From Okeania hirsuta (GTDB lineage Bacteria > Cyanobacteriota > Cyanobacteriia > Cyanobacteriales > Microcoleaceae): DNA of 41,330 nucleotides. The position numbers and the translations under genes are program-made. Under the pieces are notes generated by a model that had not been told where the DNA came from, did not search any database, and saw only the letters and a program-made list of their open reading frames with translations. The DNA lies in assembly GCF_003838195.1 (NCBI RefSeq), contig NZ_RCBY01000047.1, forward strand, positions 1 to 41,330, given 5' to 3'. Numbering within the stretch: position 1 is the stretch's first letter; every line of letters begins with the position of its first letter. Shown here one piece after another: positions 24,300 to 33,976 of this stretch.

Positions 24300-24579
24300 A
24301 GCGCCACCCAAGAGGTTCATATTCTCGCTGAATGCGTACCATCCAATTTCCTTGAGGAATCTCGATGGCTTTATGTTCTTCGTGGGTTAAAGTTACTTTT
24401 TCTGACAAAACTTTCAGGTACAGAGTGCCATCTTTTTCGCGTAGCTCTGCATCTCCACGAGTAATCCTATGAGAGTGTCCAGTGACCTCTCCTTCTGCTA
24501 AAGTCAGGTGAGATAGTTTTTTACCTAAAGCTAGCTTAACTGATTGTAATATTACATCACCTTGTCGAATTGGCTGCAT
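24286..24579 (-). CDS. Conserved small protein paired with DUF6745
   Basis: This 97-residue protein begins MQPIRQGDVILQSV and contains LAEGEVTGHSHRI, a pattern I have seen in small uncharacterised bacterial and phage proteins, often next to DUF6745-type proteins. The second half (HEEHKAIEIPQGNW) ends in IQREYEPLGWRYVAD. The predicted fold would be mostly beta. The two His-containing stretches (GHSHRI, HEEHKA) could bind metal, but that is a guess. It is first in a two-gene operon on the minus strand and overlaps the DUF6745 gene. Start ATG 24579. Confidence 0.7.
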   Translation of the reverse strand: MQPIRQGDVILQSVKLALGKKLSHLTLAEGEVTGHSHRITRGDAELREKDGTLYLKVLSEKVTLTHEEHKAIEIPQGNWMVRIQREYEPLGWRYVAD

Positions 24580-24681
24580 CCTTATTTTTCCTTAGCCCTA
24601 ATACTAACTGCACAACAAATATTTATGCCACCCTGTAATTTACATCGTACATCATGGCACATTTGTCAATCAACTTTAATA

Positions 24682-24815
24682 TAAGTAGGTAAACGTTAAA
24701 ATTTTTCGTTAGAGAAAGGCAGTAGGCAGAGAGCAGAAAGCCGAAGGAAAGAGGCTTCTGAGCTACTTGAATTTTTGTTACATACTTTGTTTTTTTTCGT
24801 GTTTACCTACTTAAT
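24682..24815. mobile_element. MITE-like element with TAAGTAGGTAAACG ends
   Basis: TAAGTAGGTAAACG at the left is matched by CGTGTTTACCTACTTAA at the right as an inverted repeat. The interior of about 100 bp carries GGCAGTAGGCAG-type purine repeats and no gene. I saw only this copy in the window. Confidence 0.6.
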
Positions 24816-25044
24816 CTATTAATTTCTATCTTTATATATTTTTGTAAAAATTATGATATACATTTATCTAGTCATTTTTATATGTAATTATGGATTCCCG
24901 TGATTTTATTTGTCGCTTTACTAAAGTAAAATTTTGATAAATGCAGTTTAGATCGCGTCTTTTATATTATTTTTATAATTTTTACAATTATTTAATATTT
25001 TTTACTTATAGTAAAGAAAGAATTGCTGAGGACATAGATAGATT

Positions 25045-25418
25045 GATATCATGTCTGATTACAGCAGTTTTCATTTGAATCGACCATAGTAGGGACGTTC
25101 CATGGAACGTCCCTACAAGTATTATTGTTTTGAATATGTAGTTCACCAATCTGAAAAGCGCTGTAAACCACTGTAATGATCATTGCTTCTGAGAAACCAT
25201 AGGGAGGAGTCAGGAGGAAAAAACAAGGAAGAGGAGAAGAAAGTTTTTGTTTAGCTGGCGCACAACGCATCCTATCTCCTTGGTCGGAGCTGCGCTAAGG
25301 TCATGCTACTGCTTTCCGTTAACGCTCTTGGTCACCGAATGCGAATCGCAAACTGCGACATCTAACACGGAGCATCCAACGGAGTTCTATCGCGCTATTA
25401 AAGGGACATGATATTATC
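25045..25418. mobile_element. Composite CCGG-family element
   Basis: Left end TGATATCATGTCTGATT and right end GGGACATGATATTATCCC bound 374 bp. The interior contains the usual purine-rich block near 25205-25240, a perfect palindrome at 25089-25116, and GC-richer sequence (25256-25380) unlike the flanks. It looks like a mini-element that has received nested insertions. Confidence 0.55.
25089..25116. repeat. Perfect 28-bp palindrome (GTAGGGACGTTCC / mirror half)
   Basis: The half-site GTAGGGACGTTCCA is followed directly by its reverse complement, giving a perfect 28-bp palindrome with no loop. This type of GTAGGGACGTTCC repeat is common in filamentous cyanobacteria as a dispersed palindromic sequence. 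It can form a cruciform or hairpin. Confidence 0.9.
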
Positions 25419-25632
25419 CCAATTTCATAAAATATTGCTACATTGTACGCAGGAGTAGAAGAAGAGAAGCATAAAAAAAAAGAAAAAAAAAGATTCAATA
25501 TTTACAATATCTGCGAGCGATAAAATTTTATACTTAAGGCCAAAAATATAGATTAAGCGGTTGTTAGGGGAGCTTCCCGAAGGGTGGAATGGCGAGGAGA
25601 CCTTGCTATATCCAATCGACAAAGAGAGATGT

Positions 25633-25785
<153 letters not shown>

Positions 25786-25789
<4 letters not shown>

Positions 25790-26066
25790 CATGTTCCCCC
25801 TCCGGGGGAGCTACGCTAACGGTTGAATACTTATAAATAACTGTTGTGAGTCCTCAGGAGTCAACCCACCCCTCGCCCCTCCCCCTCCCAGGAGGGGAAG
25901 TCACCTCCTCAGGAGGGAAGAAAGGAGAAAAAGAGGAAATATTGGTATTGGGGGTATTGATAATTTCAGTATTTCTTTGGTACTTTCGGTACTGTCAGTC
26001 CTTAAATTTTATTTATAACTGACCCGTCCGCAATTCGTAGCTCCCTCAGAGGGGGAACATGATATA
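25786..26066. mobile_element. Element with 17-bp perfect TIR (ATATCATGTTCCCCCTC)
   Basis: ATATCATGTTCCCCCTC at 25786-25802 and GAGGGGGAACATGATAT at 26049-26065 are perfect inverted repeats. The interior includes TTGAATACTTATAAATAA and purine-rich blocks typical of the CCGG family, so the ends may be a variant of that family. It abuts the element at 25633-25789, sharing the ATATCATG terminus at the junction. Confidence 0.75.
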
Positions 26067-26136
26067 ACTACCTTTGCGTGGATTTGGTATTGCAAAATTT
26101 TAACACAAATATAGTCATTCATGTTAATCTATAGAC

Positions 26137-26403
26137 ATGAAACTCTCAGACTATGTGAAAAAAGTAGGAATAAGTTATTAACAGTCTGGAGGTGGTGGAA
26201 ACAAGGGAATTTAACAGGTGATCAATTGCCTTTTCGTACAATTATCATCACGGATGACTACAATTCCAAACCAGATGTGATAGCTTGCATTTATGCAAGA
26301 GTTTCCAGTGCACAAAACAAAGATAATTCTAGATAGACAAGCTGAACGGTTAAAAAAATTATGCCATTGCAAGAGGCTATAAAATCTTAAAAATTGGCTA
26401 AGA
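26137..26403 (+). pseudogene. IS607-type serine-recombinase transposase (TnpA) remnant
   Basis: Three reading frames join into the N-terminal part of an IS607-family TnpA. ATG 26137 gives KLSDYVKKVGISY, then after a one-base deletion LTVWRWWKQGNLTGDQLP and IACIYARVSSAQNKDN. A one-base insertion leads to LDRQAERLKN and another to YAIARGYKILKIG. The catalytic serine is in ARVSSAQ. Sequence after about 26403 no longer matches and no tnpB lies downstream, so the element is truncated as well as frameshifted. It was a real IS insertion in this repeat patch and is now inactive. Confidence 0.85.
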
Positions 26404-26454
26404 TTCTAGTTTATCCTAACTATTACTATACCCTACCATATGTGTTGCCACCTA

Positions 26455-29319
26455 CTAATTAGACTGTAATTGTGCATTCAAAGTTTTCACAATTCGATCG
26501 CGTATTTCCTCCAAATGCGCTATGGTATACTCATCCATTTTCTTACCTCGCTTTTTAATTATCTTCTCCAAATCTTTATCCAGTTGTCGCAATTCATACC
26601 AAGCTAAACTTCGAGCATCTTCAGGTACAGTACGATTACGCAATACCATTGAAATAAGTAAATTTAGATGTTCCCGTTGCAAAGAGCGACGCATACTAGA
26701 AATCTCAACTTCTCCACCACTAGACTCTAAAACTTCCGTCCAGATACTATTTTGCAGAATCTCAAAAAGTTCCGGTAGTTTCAACGCATTATCTGGGGTT
26801 GTCTTCAACTCCAAATCTCGTAGACGAGTCAAACGAATATCAGAAAGGAGCGATCGTAAAACTATCCTTTGCAGAAACAAAATATTATCTTGAATGGGAT
26901 AATCTAAAGGAAAAACTAAAACAGAGCTTCCCCAATGTCGCCAACGTGATGGTGCTAACTTATTAAGTAAATCTGGTGCAAACTGAAACGCATCTTCAGC
27001 AAAAATATATTTATCTATAATTTCTAATGCTTGGCGTTGTTGCTCTACAGATATAGCTTCAAATGGTAATCGCCCATTAGTATTTTTTGTACTCTCCCGA
27101 TTAAATGACTGACCGCCTACATACAAAGTAGTATCCATTATTTGCTGGATATAATAGAAGAATACCGTATCAAACATTACCCTGATTTCGCTATAACTTT
27201 CATCATTTTGAGGAACGCGCTTTTCTAGACTTTTCCAAATATTCCGGGCGTTATCCAGTTGCCACTGGGAATAAATTAATGTATTGCTACTAAGGTCAAA
27301 TGTATTTGCTGCTGGATCGAGAATATCATAAGAATCTTCATCTGTGGCATAAGATAATTCTGGTTGAGACGCTCGTCTAGCAATCTCTTGTAAGAATCCT
27401 TTTTCACTTATATAGCTAGTGGTGCCACTGGGTTTATAACCGTATTCAATTGCCCAATCATCATAAGGACCAACTATAGTGGGAAAATAGTCTCCTTGTA
27501 TTGTTCCCTGTGGAGCTATATTAACTGGTACATAATCCATTACAGATGCTACTAACCCTTTTGTTTGAGTAATAGTTGTATCGTTTAACTGTTCTGGTTC
27601 GAGCATTGTACTACCGTGGAAATTATGTCTCAGACCAAGAGTATGTCCAACTTCGTGAGCAGTAAGATATTTTAAATATTGATTTACATACCTATCCATT
27701 TCTTTACTGTGGGGTCTGATGTTTTGCAAAGCATCCATTGCCACCGCCCCTATTGCCAACTGCTGAGATGACTCCCAATCAAAACAAAGATGTTCTGATG
27801 AGTGAGAGTTTGATAATGACGACTTCCGAAAAGATTGATATTTTGCTTGTAGAGATTGAGGAATAATGGATTCTATACTGTTATTTGAAGTATTAGGTTC
27901 CGTCTCAGTTTTTAGATTTCCTAAATAGCGAGAATACATATCTAATACGCAGGGATTGTAACTTTTTCCATCCTTGGTTTGAAAAGCTTCAGGCAGAGAT
28001 TGATTTTGTAAAATTATACTGCCTACTCCGCCATATTTAATACTTCTAATAATACCTGCATTGAGAATAATATCTGCATCTAAAATTTGCCCTGTTAATG
28101 GATTGACACGGGAAGGTCCAATACCTGCAAGCCAAGAGTCAAAAATAGTAGACCAACGAATTGTGTTGTAACGAATATCGGCCGGGTCCCAAGTAGCATC
28201 ATCAGGCATTTGTTTGGCTTGAATCGCATTAATAAATCCTGCTTTTTCAAAAGCTTTATTCCACATTAATATTCCTTCTCGAATGGCATCACGATATTCG
28301 ATTGGTACTGTATTTTCTATCCAGAAAGTTATTGGTTCTAGGGGAGGTGATAAAGGTGCGCTAGGAATTTGTTTTTCTAGATGCCATCTCTTAATGTAAC
28401 GAACATAAGGTTCTCTACGATTATTATCAGAAAGATCTTTATAAGCACTAATAAAATAACCTACTCTTTCATCTGCTAATCGAGGAATATAAGCATTATT
28501 TATTGGCAATTCAGAAAAACTGTAGCGAACTTTGAGGTTAAAAGCACGGCTATCTGCCAAAGATTCTAAATATGCTGTATTATCTTTATTTAAAATACTA
28601 TAAACTGACTCCAATTCTATATTTAAAGGAAATGCTTTAGCATCACTAATGTAAGACTTTGTTAAATCTATTGAGTAGTCATTAGGTAAAGCATTTTCTA
28701 ATGATGGTAAATTCATTTCTCCTATTAATAAATTTTCCAAATCAATCAACAATGTTTTTCTTTGAGGATGAGTTGCTTCAATGGGCAAAGAATATAAAAT
28801 TGAGTCACTAAAAGAACGTTGAATTGAACGAGCTTGAGGGTCTAATTCGTTAGTCCGAAAATTAAGATTGGGCAGGACAAATTGAATATTATCTTGATGT
28901 TGGCGCAACTGAAATACAAAATCTCTGATTGGTATACCACTAATTAAACCTGCCTCGCCAATACCTGATTCTAAAGTAATTATAGAAAGGAAGTTTTTAT
29001 TAAGTTGCTCTGGTTTAACTTCCATTAATGTTTTACCTGTTTCTTCATCCCTATAAATGGTAAACATCCCTTCTCGTTTCTCCAATCCATCAATTAATTT
29101 TTCATAAGAATCATCTATTTCTGTGGCAGTAATAATTTGTTGTGGGTTTGCTGAAATATTGGTTGTTGAAGCTCTAGTTGTAGGAAGGATAAATATAACC
29201 AGTAAAAATGATAAACAAAATAATAGTAATATGCTCGTAATTTGAGTAATTTTTTGCGAAATTATTTTGCCTATACAGTTTTTCTGTTTATGAGTTTTAT
29301 TTTGACCGATAGTCCACAT
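26455..29319 (-). CDS. Large exported zinc-dependent metalloprotease (DUF4953/DUF5117 type)
   Basis: This 954-residue protein has an N-terminal hydrophobic segment (about residues 28-48) that acts as signal or anchor. A DUF5118/DUF5117-like region (residues about 60-340) follows. The protease domain has the extended metzincin motif HEVGHTLGLRH at residues 555-565, with three zinc His and the catalytic E556. The Met-turn is visible at SVMDYVP. The C-terminal part is helical (DUF4953). Proteins of this architecture are periplasmic or outer-membrane proteases of unknown substrate in bacteria and cyanobacteria. Length and motifs look intact. Start ATG 29319 follows an AT-rich region without a strong Shine-Dalgarno. 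It stands alone, with repeat-rich DNA on both sides. Confidence 0.9.
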   Translation of the reverse strand: MWTIGQNKTHKQKNCIGKIISQKITQITSILLLFCLSFLLVIFILPTTRASTTNISANPQQIITATEIDDSYEKLIDGLEKREGMFTIYRDEETGKTLMEVKPEQLNKNFLSIITLESGIGEAGLISGIPIRDFVFQLRQHQDNIQFVLPNLNFRTNELDPQARSIQRSFSDSILYSLPIEATHPQRKTLLIDLENLLIGEMNLPSLENALPNDYSIDLTKSYISDAKAFPLNIELESVYSILNKDNTAYLESLADSRAFNLKVRYSFSELPINNAYIPRLADERVGYFISAYKDLSDNNRREPYVRYIKRWHLEKQIPSAPLSPPLEPITFWIENTVPIEYRDAIREGILMWNKAFEKAGFINAIQAKQMPDDATWDPADIRYNTIRWSTIFDSWLAGIGPSRVNPLTGQILDADIILNAGIIRSIKYGGVGSIILQNQSLPEAFQTKDGKSYNPCVLDMYSRYLGNLKTETEPNTSNNSIESIIPQSLQAKYQSFRKSSLSNSHSSEHLCFDWESSQQLAIGAVAMDALQNIRPHSKEMDRYVNQYLKYLTAHEVGHTLGLRHNFHGSTMLEPEQLNDTTITQTKGLVASVMDYVPVNIAPQGTIQGDYFPTIVGPYDDWAIEYGYKPSGTTSYISEKGFLQEIARRASQPELSYATDEDSYDILDPAANTFDLSSNTLIYSQWQLDNARNIWKSLEKRVPQNDESYSEIRVMFDTVFFYYIQQIMDTTLYVGGQSFNRESTKNTNGRLPFEAISVEQQRQALEIIDKYIFAEDAFQFAPDLLNKLAPSRWRHWGSSVLVFPLDYPIQDNILFLQRIVLRSLLSDIRLTRLRDLELKTTPDNALKLPELFEILQNSIWTEVLESSGGEVEISSMRRSLQREHLNLLISMVLRNRTVPEDARSLAWYELRQLDKDLEKIIKKRGKKMDEYTIAHLEEIRDRIVKTLNAQLQSN

Positions 29320-29370
29320 AATTAATTAAAGAATAAGGAAAAAGTATAATACAATTAGCAAATATTAAGT

Positions 29371-29520
29371 TATATCATGTCCGGTTGAATACTGATAAAT
29401 AACGACGGAGGAGTAAGTCCTTAGGTCGGGGAAGCCGTCGGATTGGCGACGTACAGAAGGTAAGAAGAAGGAAGAGGATAGGAAAGTTTTTTATCGCGCG
29501 ATTAAACGGATTTGATATTA
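29371..29520. mobile_element. CCGG-family MITE
   Basis: Left end TATATCATGTCCGGTTGAAT and right end AAACGGATTTGATATTA are inverted relatives. The interior has the purine-rich GAAGAAGGAAGAGGATAGG block ending in GTTTTTT and includes, at 29432-29458, the 27-bp segment that recurs inverted at 19200-19226. Confidence 0.75.
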
Positions 29521-29688
29521 TTCATAACTAATAGTAAGTTTTGTAATTTTTATCCACCTTACCTAGTTTGATGAATTCAAGTTTCTTTTTTCTCTATGAT
29601 AATCCGAAAATTTATCGACTGCCAATAGTGCGGATAAGTATAGTCGTCTGGGCAAAGACTGTCGATATGTTGTGTTATCTTACAAATC

Positions 29689-29968
29689 CTTGTCACTTAT
29701 TTAGATACTCTTAAAGATTATTTAAAGCCTGGAAAAACTCTAATTAAAATTATTGATAAACTCAAGTAATAATTAGCAATTTATCAAAAATAAGAAGGAT
29801 AAAATTGATGATAGTTTAATTCAGTCAGTCATACCAAATATCACGCATTTTTGCTACCAAATAATTGCTAAAAACATTACTGAACCTGACTTATTACTTA
29901 ATAACTGAAGTCTTCAAGAAGAAGAGCATTATTTTGAGGAATTTGTAAAAGAATACTTGATTTTGTAG
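29689..29968 (+). pseudogene. Decayed coding region of unknown family
   Basis: A first piece (29689-29769) reads LVTYLDTLKDYLKPGKTLIK then IIDKLK and stops. A second piece in another frame (29777-29968) reads KNKKDKIDDSLIQSVIPNIT, HFCYQIIAKNITEPDLLLNN, an in-frame TGA at 29906, then SLQEEEHYFEEFVKEYLIL and a stop. Both look like genuine helical protein sequence. A frameshift plus a nonsense change would convert them from one gene. I do not recognise the family. Confidence 0.4.
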
Positions 29969-30251
29969 TTTAGACTATAAAAAAGTTGCAAAAATTTCAT
30001 ATTTGGCAATAAAATTTATCGTTGTCACCCTTCCGTTGCATGTTAAATCTTGGGTTTTATAGCACGACACAAATAGGTGAGGAAATCCCTCTATTTCTCT
30101 ATTTCCTACTCCCTTTTCACTCAAATTGATTGTCCTAACCAAAGAACGTACTGCTATAGTAAACATATTTTTCAACAGCACTATTGCACTATTAGAGATA
30201 GATAGCAAACCTTGTGAAAAACCCTAAATTCATGGGCAGTCTCTACAAACT

Positions 30252-30380
30252 TATAGCGCTGTGCGCAGGGAACAGGCAACAGGGAACAGGGAACAGGGGG
30301 AATAAATTGCCGATAATATAAGACTTCTAGCTCTTTTGCCCCTACTACAATTTGTAAATATACCAGCGCTCATTGCTATA
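30252..30380. mobile_element. MITE-like element, TATAGCGCTGTGCGC family (copy 2)
   Basis: TATAGCGCTGTGCGCAGG at the left and CCAGCGCTCATTGCTATA at the right are imperfect inverted repeats. The interior has four GGGAACA/GGCAACA heptanucleotides and GCCGATAATATAAG as in the other copies. Length is 129 bp, and it is inverted with respect to copy 1. Confidence 0.82.
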
Positions 30381-30757
30381 TTAGGGATTTATAGCAGTCT
30401 CAGGAAAGTTAGGACATCTCAAAAGCTTAAAACTCAGATAATGCAAGATTTTTCCTTATTTCTTCTTCCTTCTGCTATAATACTAATTTGAAAAAATAAT
30501 GTTACGAATAATAAGTGCGATCAAAAGATTTTGCAACAAATGTCCCTTTGACGAAAAATAGAATTTACGACCTAAAAACTGGTATTGAAGCAATTCCCGT
30601 GGGACTCGGTCCGACTGAGTTACCCTCCTGGGAGGGGTTAGAGGTAGGTTGACTCCTAAGAAATAGCCTAACTATTTGTAGCAAACATTTATCAAATTGG
30701 TATAATTCTAATAAAATTCCACCTAAAACCTAAAACCCCAAACCTAAAACCTAAATT

Positions 30758-33700
30758 TTAAGGTTCTGACCAAGGGATAATATTATCCTCAGCTAACTGT
30801 TGAGAAACAGCGATCGCTCCATAAAGATTCAAATGACTAGGGTCAGAAAATTTGTCATAAGCATCTGGCCATGCACCACCTAAATCTCGGAATAAAAAGT
30901 TTGAATATTCTAGAGATAACTGCTGCATATATTCCTGAAATTTTTGTTCATAGGTAGTTCGCGCCTCATCTAAATATGCTGTAGTTAAAGGCATATTCAC
31001 AAATACAAAATTAATCCCTATTGACTGAGTATACTGTAGTAAATTCTTCAGTGCAGTTATTTGTTTTCCTGGCAACTGGAAGTTAGCATAATCTGCATCA
31101 TATTTACCTGAAACTTTAGCATAGTTTTGATAGTAATTTTCTGGCTCAAACTTAATTGAAATTGGTAGAAAACCGTTAGATTGAAATTGGTCTAATTTAT
31201 CAATATCTTCTACTGCTAAATCTTTGTCTTTTTGTTGCTGCAAAAAATTCCAATTTTTCGGATTATTTATGATTGAATTTATTAAACTTTTGAGGCGGTC
31301 GCGCTGTTGATAAGTCACCGATATTTCCTCAATTTTTCCCTGGATATTTTTAAATATTTGCTGGTATTTTTTAATGTCAAAATTAACAGATGTTTCTGAT
31401 GTATTTGTCTCAATAGTAAATGTGCCAGCATCTACTTCCTCATAGCCTTCAGAACTCGCAATAATATCAAAAGTTCGATCCACTCTGCCACTATTAAGAG
31501 CGCGAACTCCATCAGCAAATATAATTAATTGCGGCAGTTGTTCTGCTGGTAAAACCTGACGTACAATTAAATCTACCACCTGAGCTGTTGCCCCATTTAT
31601 GCCAAAATTATAAACTCTTAAATCTGGATATCCTGCTGTTGCTAAACTTTCCTCAAGTACTGTAGGATTAACCCCTCTCAATGCTCTAGAACTACCAACT
31701 ATTAAAATATCTGGTAGTTTTTTTTCTACTTGTAAATATTGTTGATAACGAACTAACTGTTCATCTAATTGCGGACTATTAAAACTAGGATAAGTAGAAA
31801 ATTCAGGAGCTTCCACAGCATCTTCATTCACTTCTGTAGGAGTTTGACAATTCGGACCATGACAAATACTTCCAGACCGGGAAATATCTGGAAGTTGCTG
31901 TAATATTGCACCTAATTTTAGATCGGTTTGAACTGTCAACAAAATACCCATAGCAGCACAAGCAAAAGCAGTAACCCATTTACCGGAATTAAAAGTATTA
32001 TATGTCAATGAATTACCCATTTGTGTAGAGTATTCTTCATTAGGAATGAACAAACGAGAAGTAATAAGTAACTGTTGAATAGCCGTAAAAAGTTGTGTTG
32101 TAACTGTGTAATTATTATGAGGAGTTAACAGCTTTGAGTCAAATTTTTCAGTTTTCTGTGGTGTTAACTTGAGAAAAACACGATCTGCTCTTTTTCCTAA
32201 TAACAAATCCATTTCTGCAGAAGCAGCAAACTCCGGAGGTTGTTCCGAATACTGACGACTTCTGGCAGTAAAATTAATACCATAGCGCCACAAAGGCAAT
32301 TTTTGACCAGCACGACGTCCATACACCCTGACCCCACTAATTCCAGGAACTTGAAGTTGACGCAAAAACTGAGCGATGGGTGGTCCTACTTGAGATTGAG
32401 AAGGACAAGTAGGAGCTTCACTCATAACGTGCAATAATTCCTGCTTAGGTAATATTAGTACTCGAATACCACCTGTTTGTAATTTTTGATCGAGGTCTGG
32501 ATTAAGTAATTTGTTTAACAGAAAACTAATAGCTTCATAGTTTCCCTGACTTGCCAAAACTTTAGCACTTGCTGCCATCTCTGAATTTTCTGATGCTGGT
32601 AAATTCAACCAGTCGATCCAAAGAGGTGACTCCGATTTTTGTTTCGGTTCATTAATAATACAACCATAGATAGTAGCAGCTTGGATACCTCTAGGTAGAA
32701 TAGTAGATAATGTAGAGGCGATCGCTTCTTTTGTCTTCTTTTTATCTGGAGCTTCTTGGTTTGAGTTATTAGTATTAGTACAGAATAAATGTAATGTAGA
32801 TTCTTTGAGAGTAGCTCGAATCTTGATTTCAAGAGTAGTAAATTGTTGTTGTAGCAAACGTTCAATTGCTGCCACATCTCCCCAACTTGCCCATTCTTGT
32901 AGCATCAGATCGGGTGGAGTTAGATCCACCCGCAGCATCCAGTCCGGTGCAGTTTCACCCTGAACAAGTAGAGAAATTAAAGCTTCATGGAAATCTTTGA
33001 GCTTTAAGTCTCGTAGCTTTTGGGCGATCGGTTCTGCCAATAGAGATGGAGCTGGACTATAAGCTGCTTCACAAGAGACCCATAGAATTTTTTGGGTTTT
33101 CAATTCAGGACTTTTGGCAGAATCTTCTGATTGTTGGGTAGTTTCTGTTAATTTTTCCTTAAGTTGTCTTTCTCGAATACTGACATTTACAGAAACCCCT
33201 AACTCACCTAAAACTTCACTAAGATAACTAGCAATTGCATCTGGATGGCCATATTTGGCCAATCTTTGATAGGAAACCGTCAGGGGAGAATCAAGTAAAT
33301 ATTGGTCTAATTCTTCTGTATTTTCTGAGTCTGCTTCTAATTCATTGGGTTGTGTTGATTCAGTAACAGAGGAATTTTCTGAGTTTAATCTTGGTGATGA
33401 AATCAGTTGTGAATGGTCTAATGTGTCATTTGTCAACACAGATGCCTTGTGGGGAGTTGAAAGTAATTCAGAGGCGTTGTGATTAATATCTAGTTTCGGA
33501 GATTGTCCAACAGTGACTTTTCTCAGATGTTCTTCCGGTAAAGTTTGACTATCATTTTGATTTTGTGGGTGTTTTGCAGGAACAACATAATTAGACTTCG
33601 AGAGAGTATCAACTTTTGAATCAGAGGAACTAGAAGGAGTATTTATCTGTTGACTCTGAGTTCCTACCTTATTACCATCAAGTTTTACTGTCCAGTCAGG

Positions 33701-33976
33701 TCTCCTGCGACCTAAAGCTCGGCCACATAGAAACATCTGGTAAATTCGAGGTTGATTAGGAGGTAGTAGAGATTCTAGATCGACCTGACCCAGTGCCTGG
33801 GAAAACTGGGCTAGTGCAAAGTTCATTTCTGGACATTTTTCGGCTTCACAGAGAATATGTAAATGATTGCCACGCAATCTCACCTGTACTTGCACTTCTG
33901 GAAGTCCCAAAGCTTCTTGTGCCCAATCTCCTAAAGGAGAGCGATTTTCCGTCAATATAGTTTTATTCCCTTTCAT
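30758..33976 (-). CDS. DUF1574 protein with SGNH-like C-terminal domain
   Basis: This 1072-residue protein belongs to the cyanobacterial DUF1574 family. The N-terminal part contains repeated small alpha/beta modules (for example VQVRLRGNHLHILCEAEKCP, GGIRVLILPKQELLHVMSEA) with CG-RxxGRRRPDW-type motifs, separated by a long Ser/Gln-rich, probably disordered stretch (residues about 110-230). A single membrane segment (WVTAFACAAMGILLTVQ, near residue 670) is followed by an extracytoplasmic domain that looks SGNH-hydrolase-like: ILIVGSSRALRGVNP with a candidate Ser nucleophile and SDPSHLNLYGA with an Asp-x-x-His pair near the C-terminus. SGNH-like domains of this type often acylate or deacylate surface polysaccharides, but the role of DUF1574 is not established. 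AAAAGGAG directly precedes ATG 33976, a strong start. Confidence 0.85.
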   Translation of the reverse strand: MKGNKTILTENRSPLGDWAQEALGLPEVQVQVRLRGNHLHILCEAEKCPEMNFALAQFSQALGQVDLESLLPPNQPRIYQMFLCGRALGRRRPDWTVKLDGNKVGTQSQQINTPSSSSDSKVDTLSKSNYVVPAKHPQNQNDSQTLPEEHLRKVTVGQSPKLDINHNASELLSTPHKASVLTNDTLDHSQLISSPRLNSENSSVTESTQPNELEADSENTEELDQYLLDSPLTVSYQRLAKYGHPDAIASYLSEVLGELGVSVNVSIRERQLKEKLTETTQQSEDSAKSPELKTQKILWVSCEAAYSPAPSLLAEPIAQKLRDLKLKDFHEALISLLVQGETAPDWMLRVDLTPPDLMLQEWASWGDVAAIERLLQQQFTTLEIKIRATLKESTLHLFCTNTNNSNQEAPDKKKTKEAIASTLSTILPRGIQAATIYGCIINEPKQKSESPLWIDWLNLPASENSEMAASAKVLASQGNYEAISFLLNKLLNPDLDQKLQTGGIRVLILPKQELLHVMSEAPTCPSQSQVGPPIAQFLRQLQVPGISGVRVYGRRAGQKLPLWRYGINFTARSRQYSEQPPEFAASAEMDLLLGKRADRVFLKLTPQKTEKFDSKLLTPHNNYTVTTQLFTAIQQLLITSRLFIPNEEYSTQMGNSLTYNTFNSGKWVTAFACAAMGILLTVQTDLKLGAILQQLPDISRSGSICHGPNCQTPTEVNEDAVEAPEFSTYPSFNSPQLDEQLVRYQQYLQVEKKLPDILIVGSSRALRGVNPTVLEESLATAGYPDLRVYNFGINGATAQVVDLIVRQVLPAEQLPQLIIFADGVRALNSGRVDRTFDIIASSEGYEEVDAGTFTIETNTSETSVNFDIKKYQQIFKNIQGKIEEISVTYQQRDRLKSLINSIINNPKNWNFLQQQKDKDLAVEDIDKLDQFQSNGFLPISIKFEPENYYQNYAKVSGKYDADYANFQLPGKQITALKNLLQYTQSIGINFVFVNMPLTTAYLDEARTTYEQKFQEYMQQLSLEYSNFLFRDLGGAWPDAYDKFSDPSHLNLYGAIAVSQQLAEDNIIPWSEP

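Larger units (their letters stand above)
29320..30757. other. 1.4-kb intergenic region with decayed gene and mini-elements
   Basis: It contains a CCGG-family MITE (29371-29520), degraded coding sequence (29689-29968) and a TATAGCGCTGTGCGC-family element (30252-30380) followed by related short repeats (GTTAGGACA near 30405). A C-rich stretch at 30596-30660 (CCTCCTGGGAGGGG) resembles the interiors of the mini-elements. The minus-strand frame at 29975-30208 overlaps repeat sequence and is not supported. Confidence 0.6.

Noticed and set aside
25049-25270. 73-codon minus-strand frame
   Set aside because: Entirely inside a composite mini-element, including a perfect palindrome.
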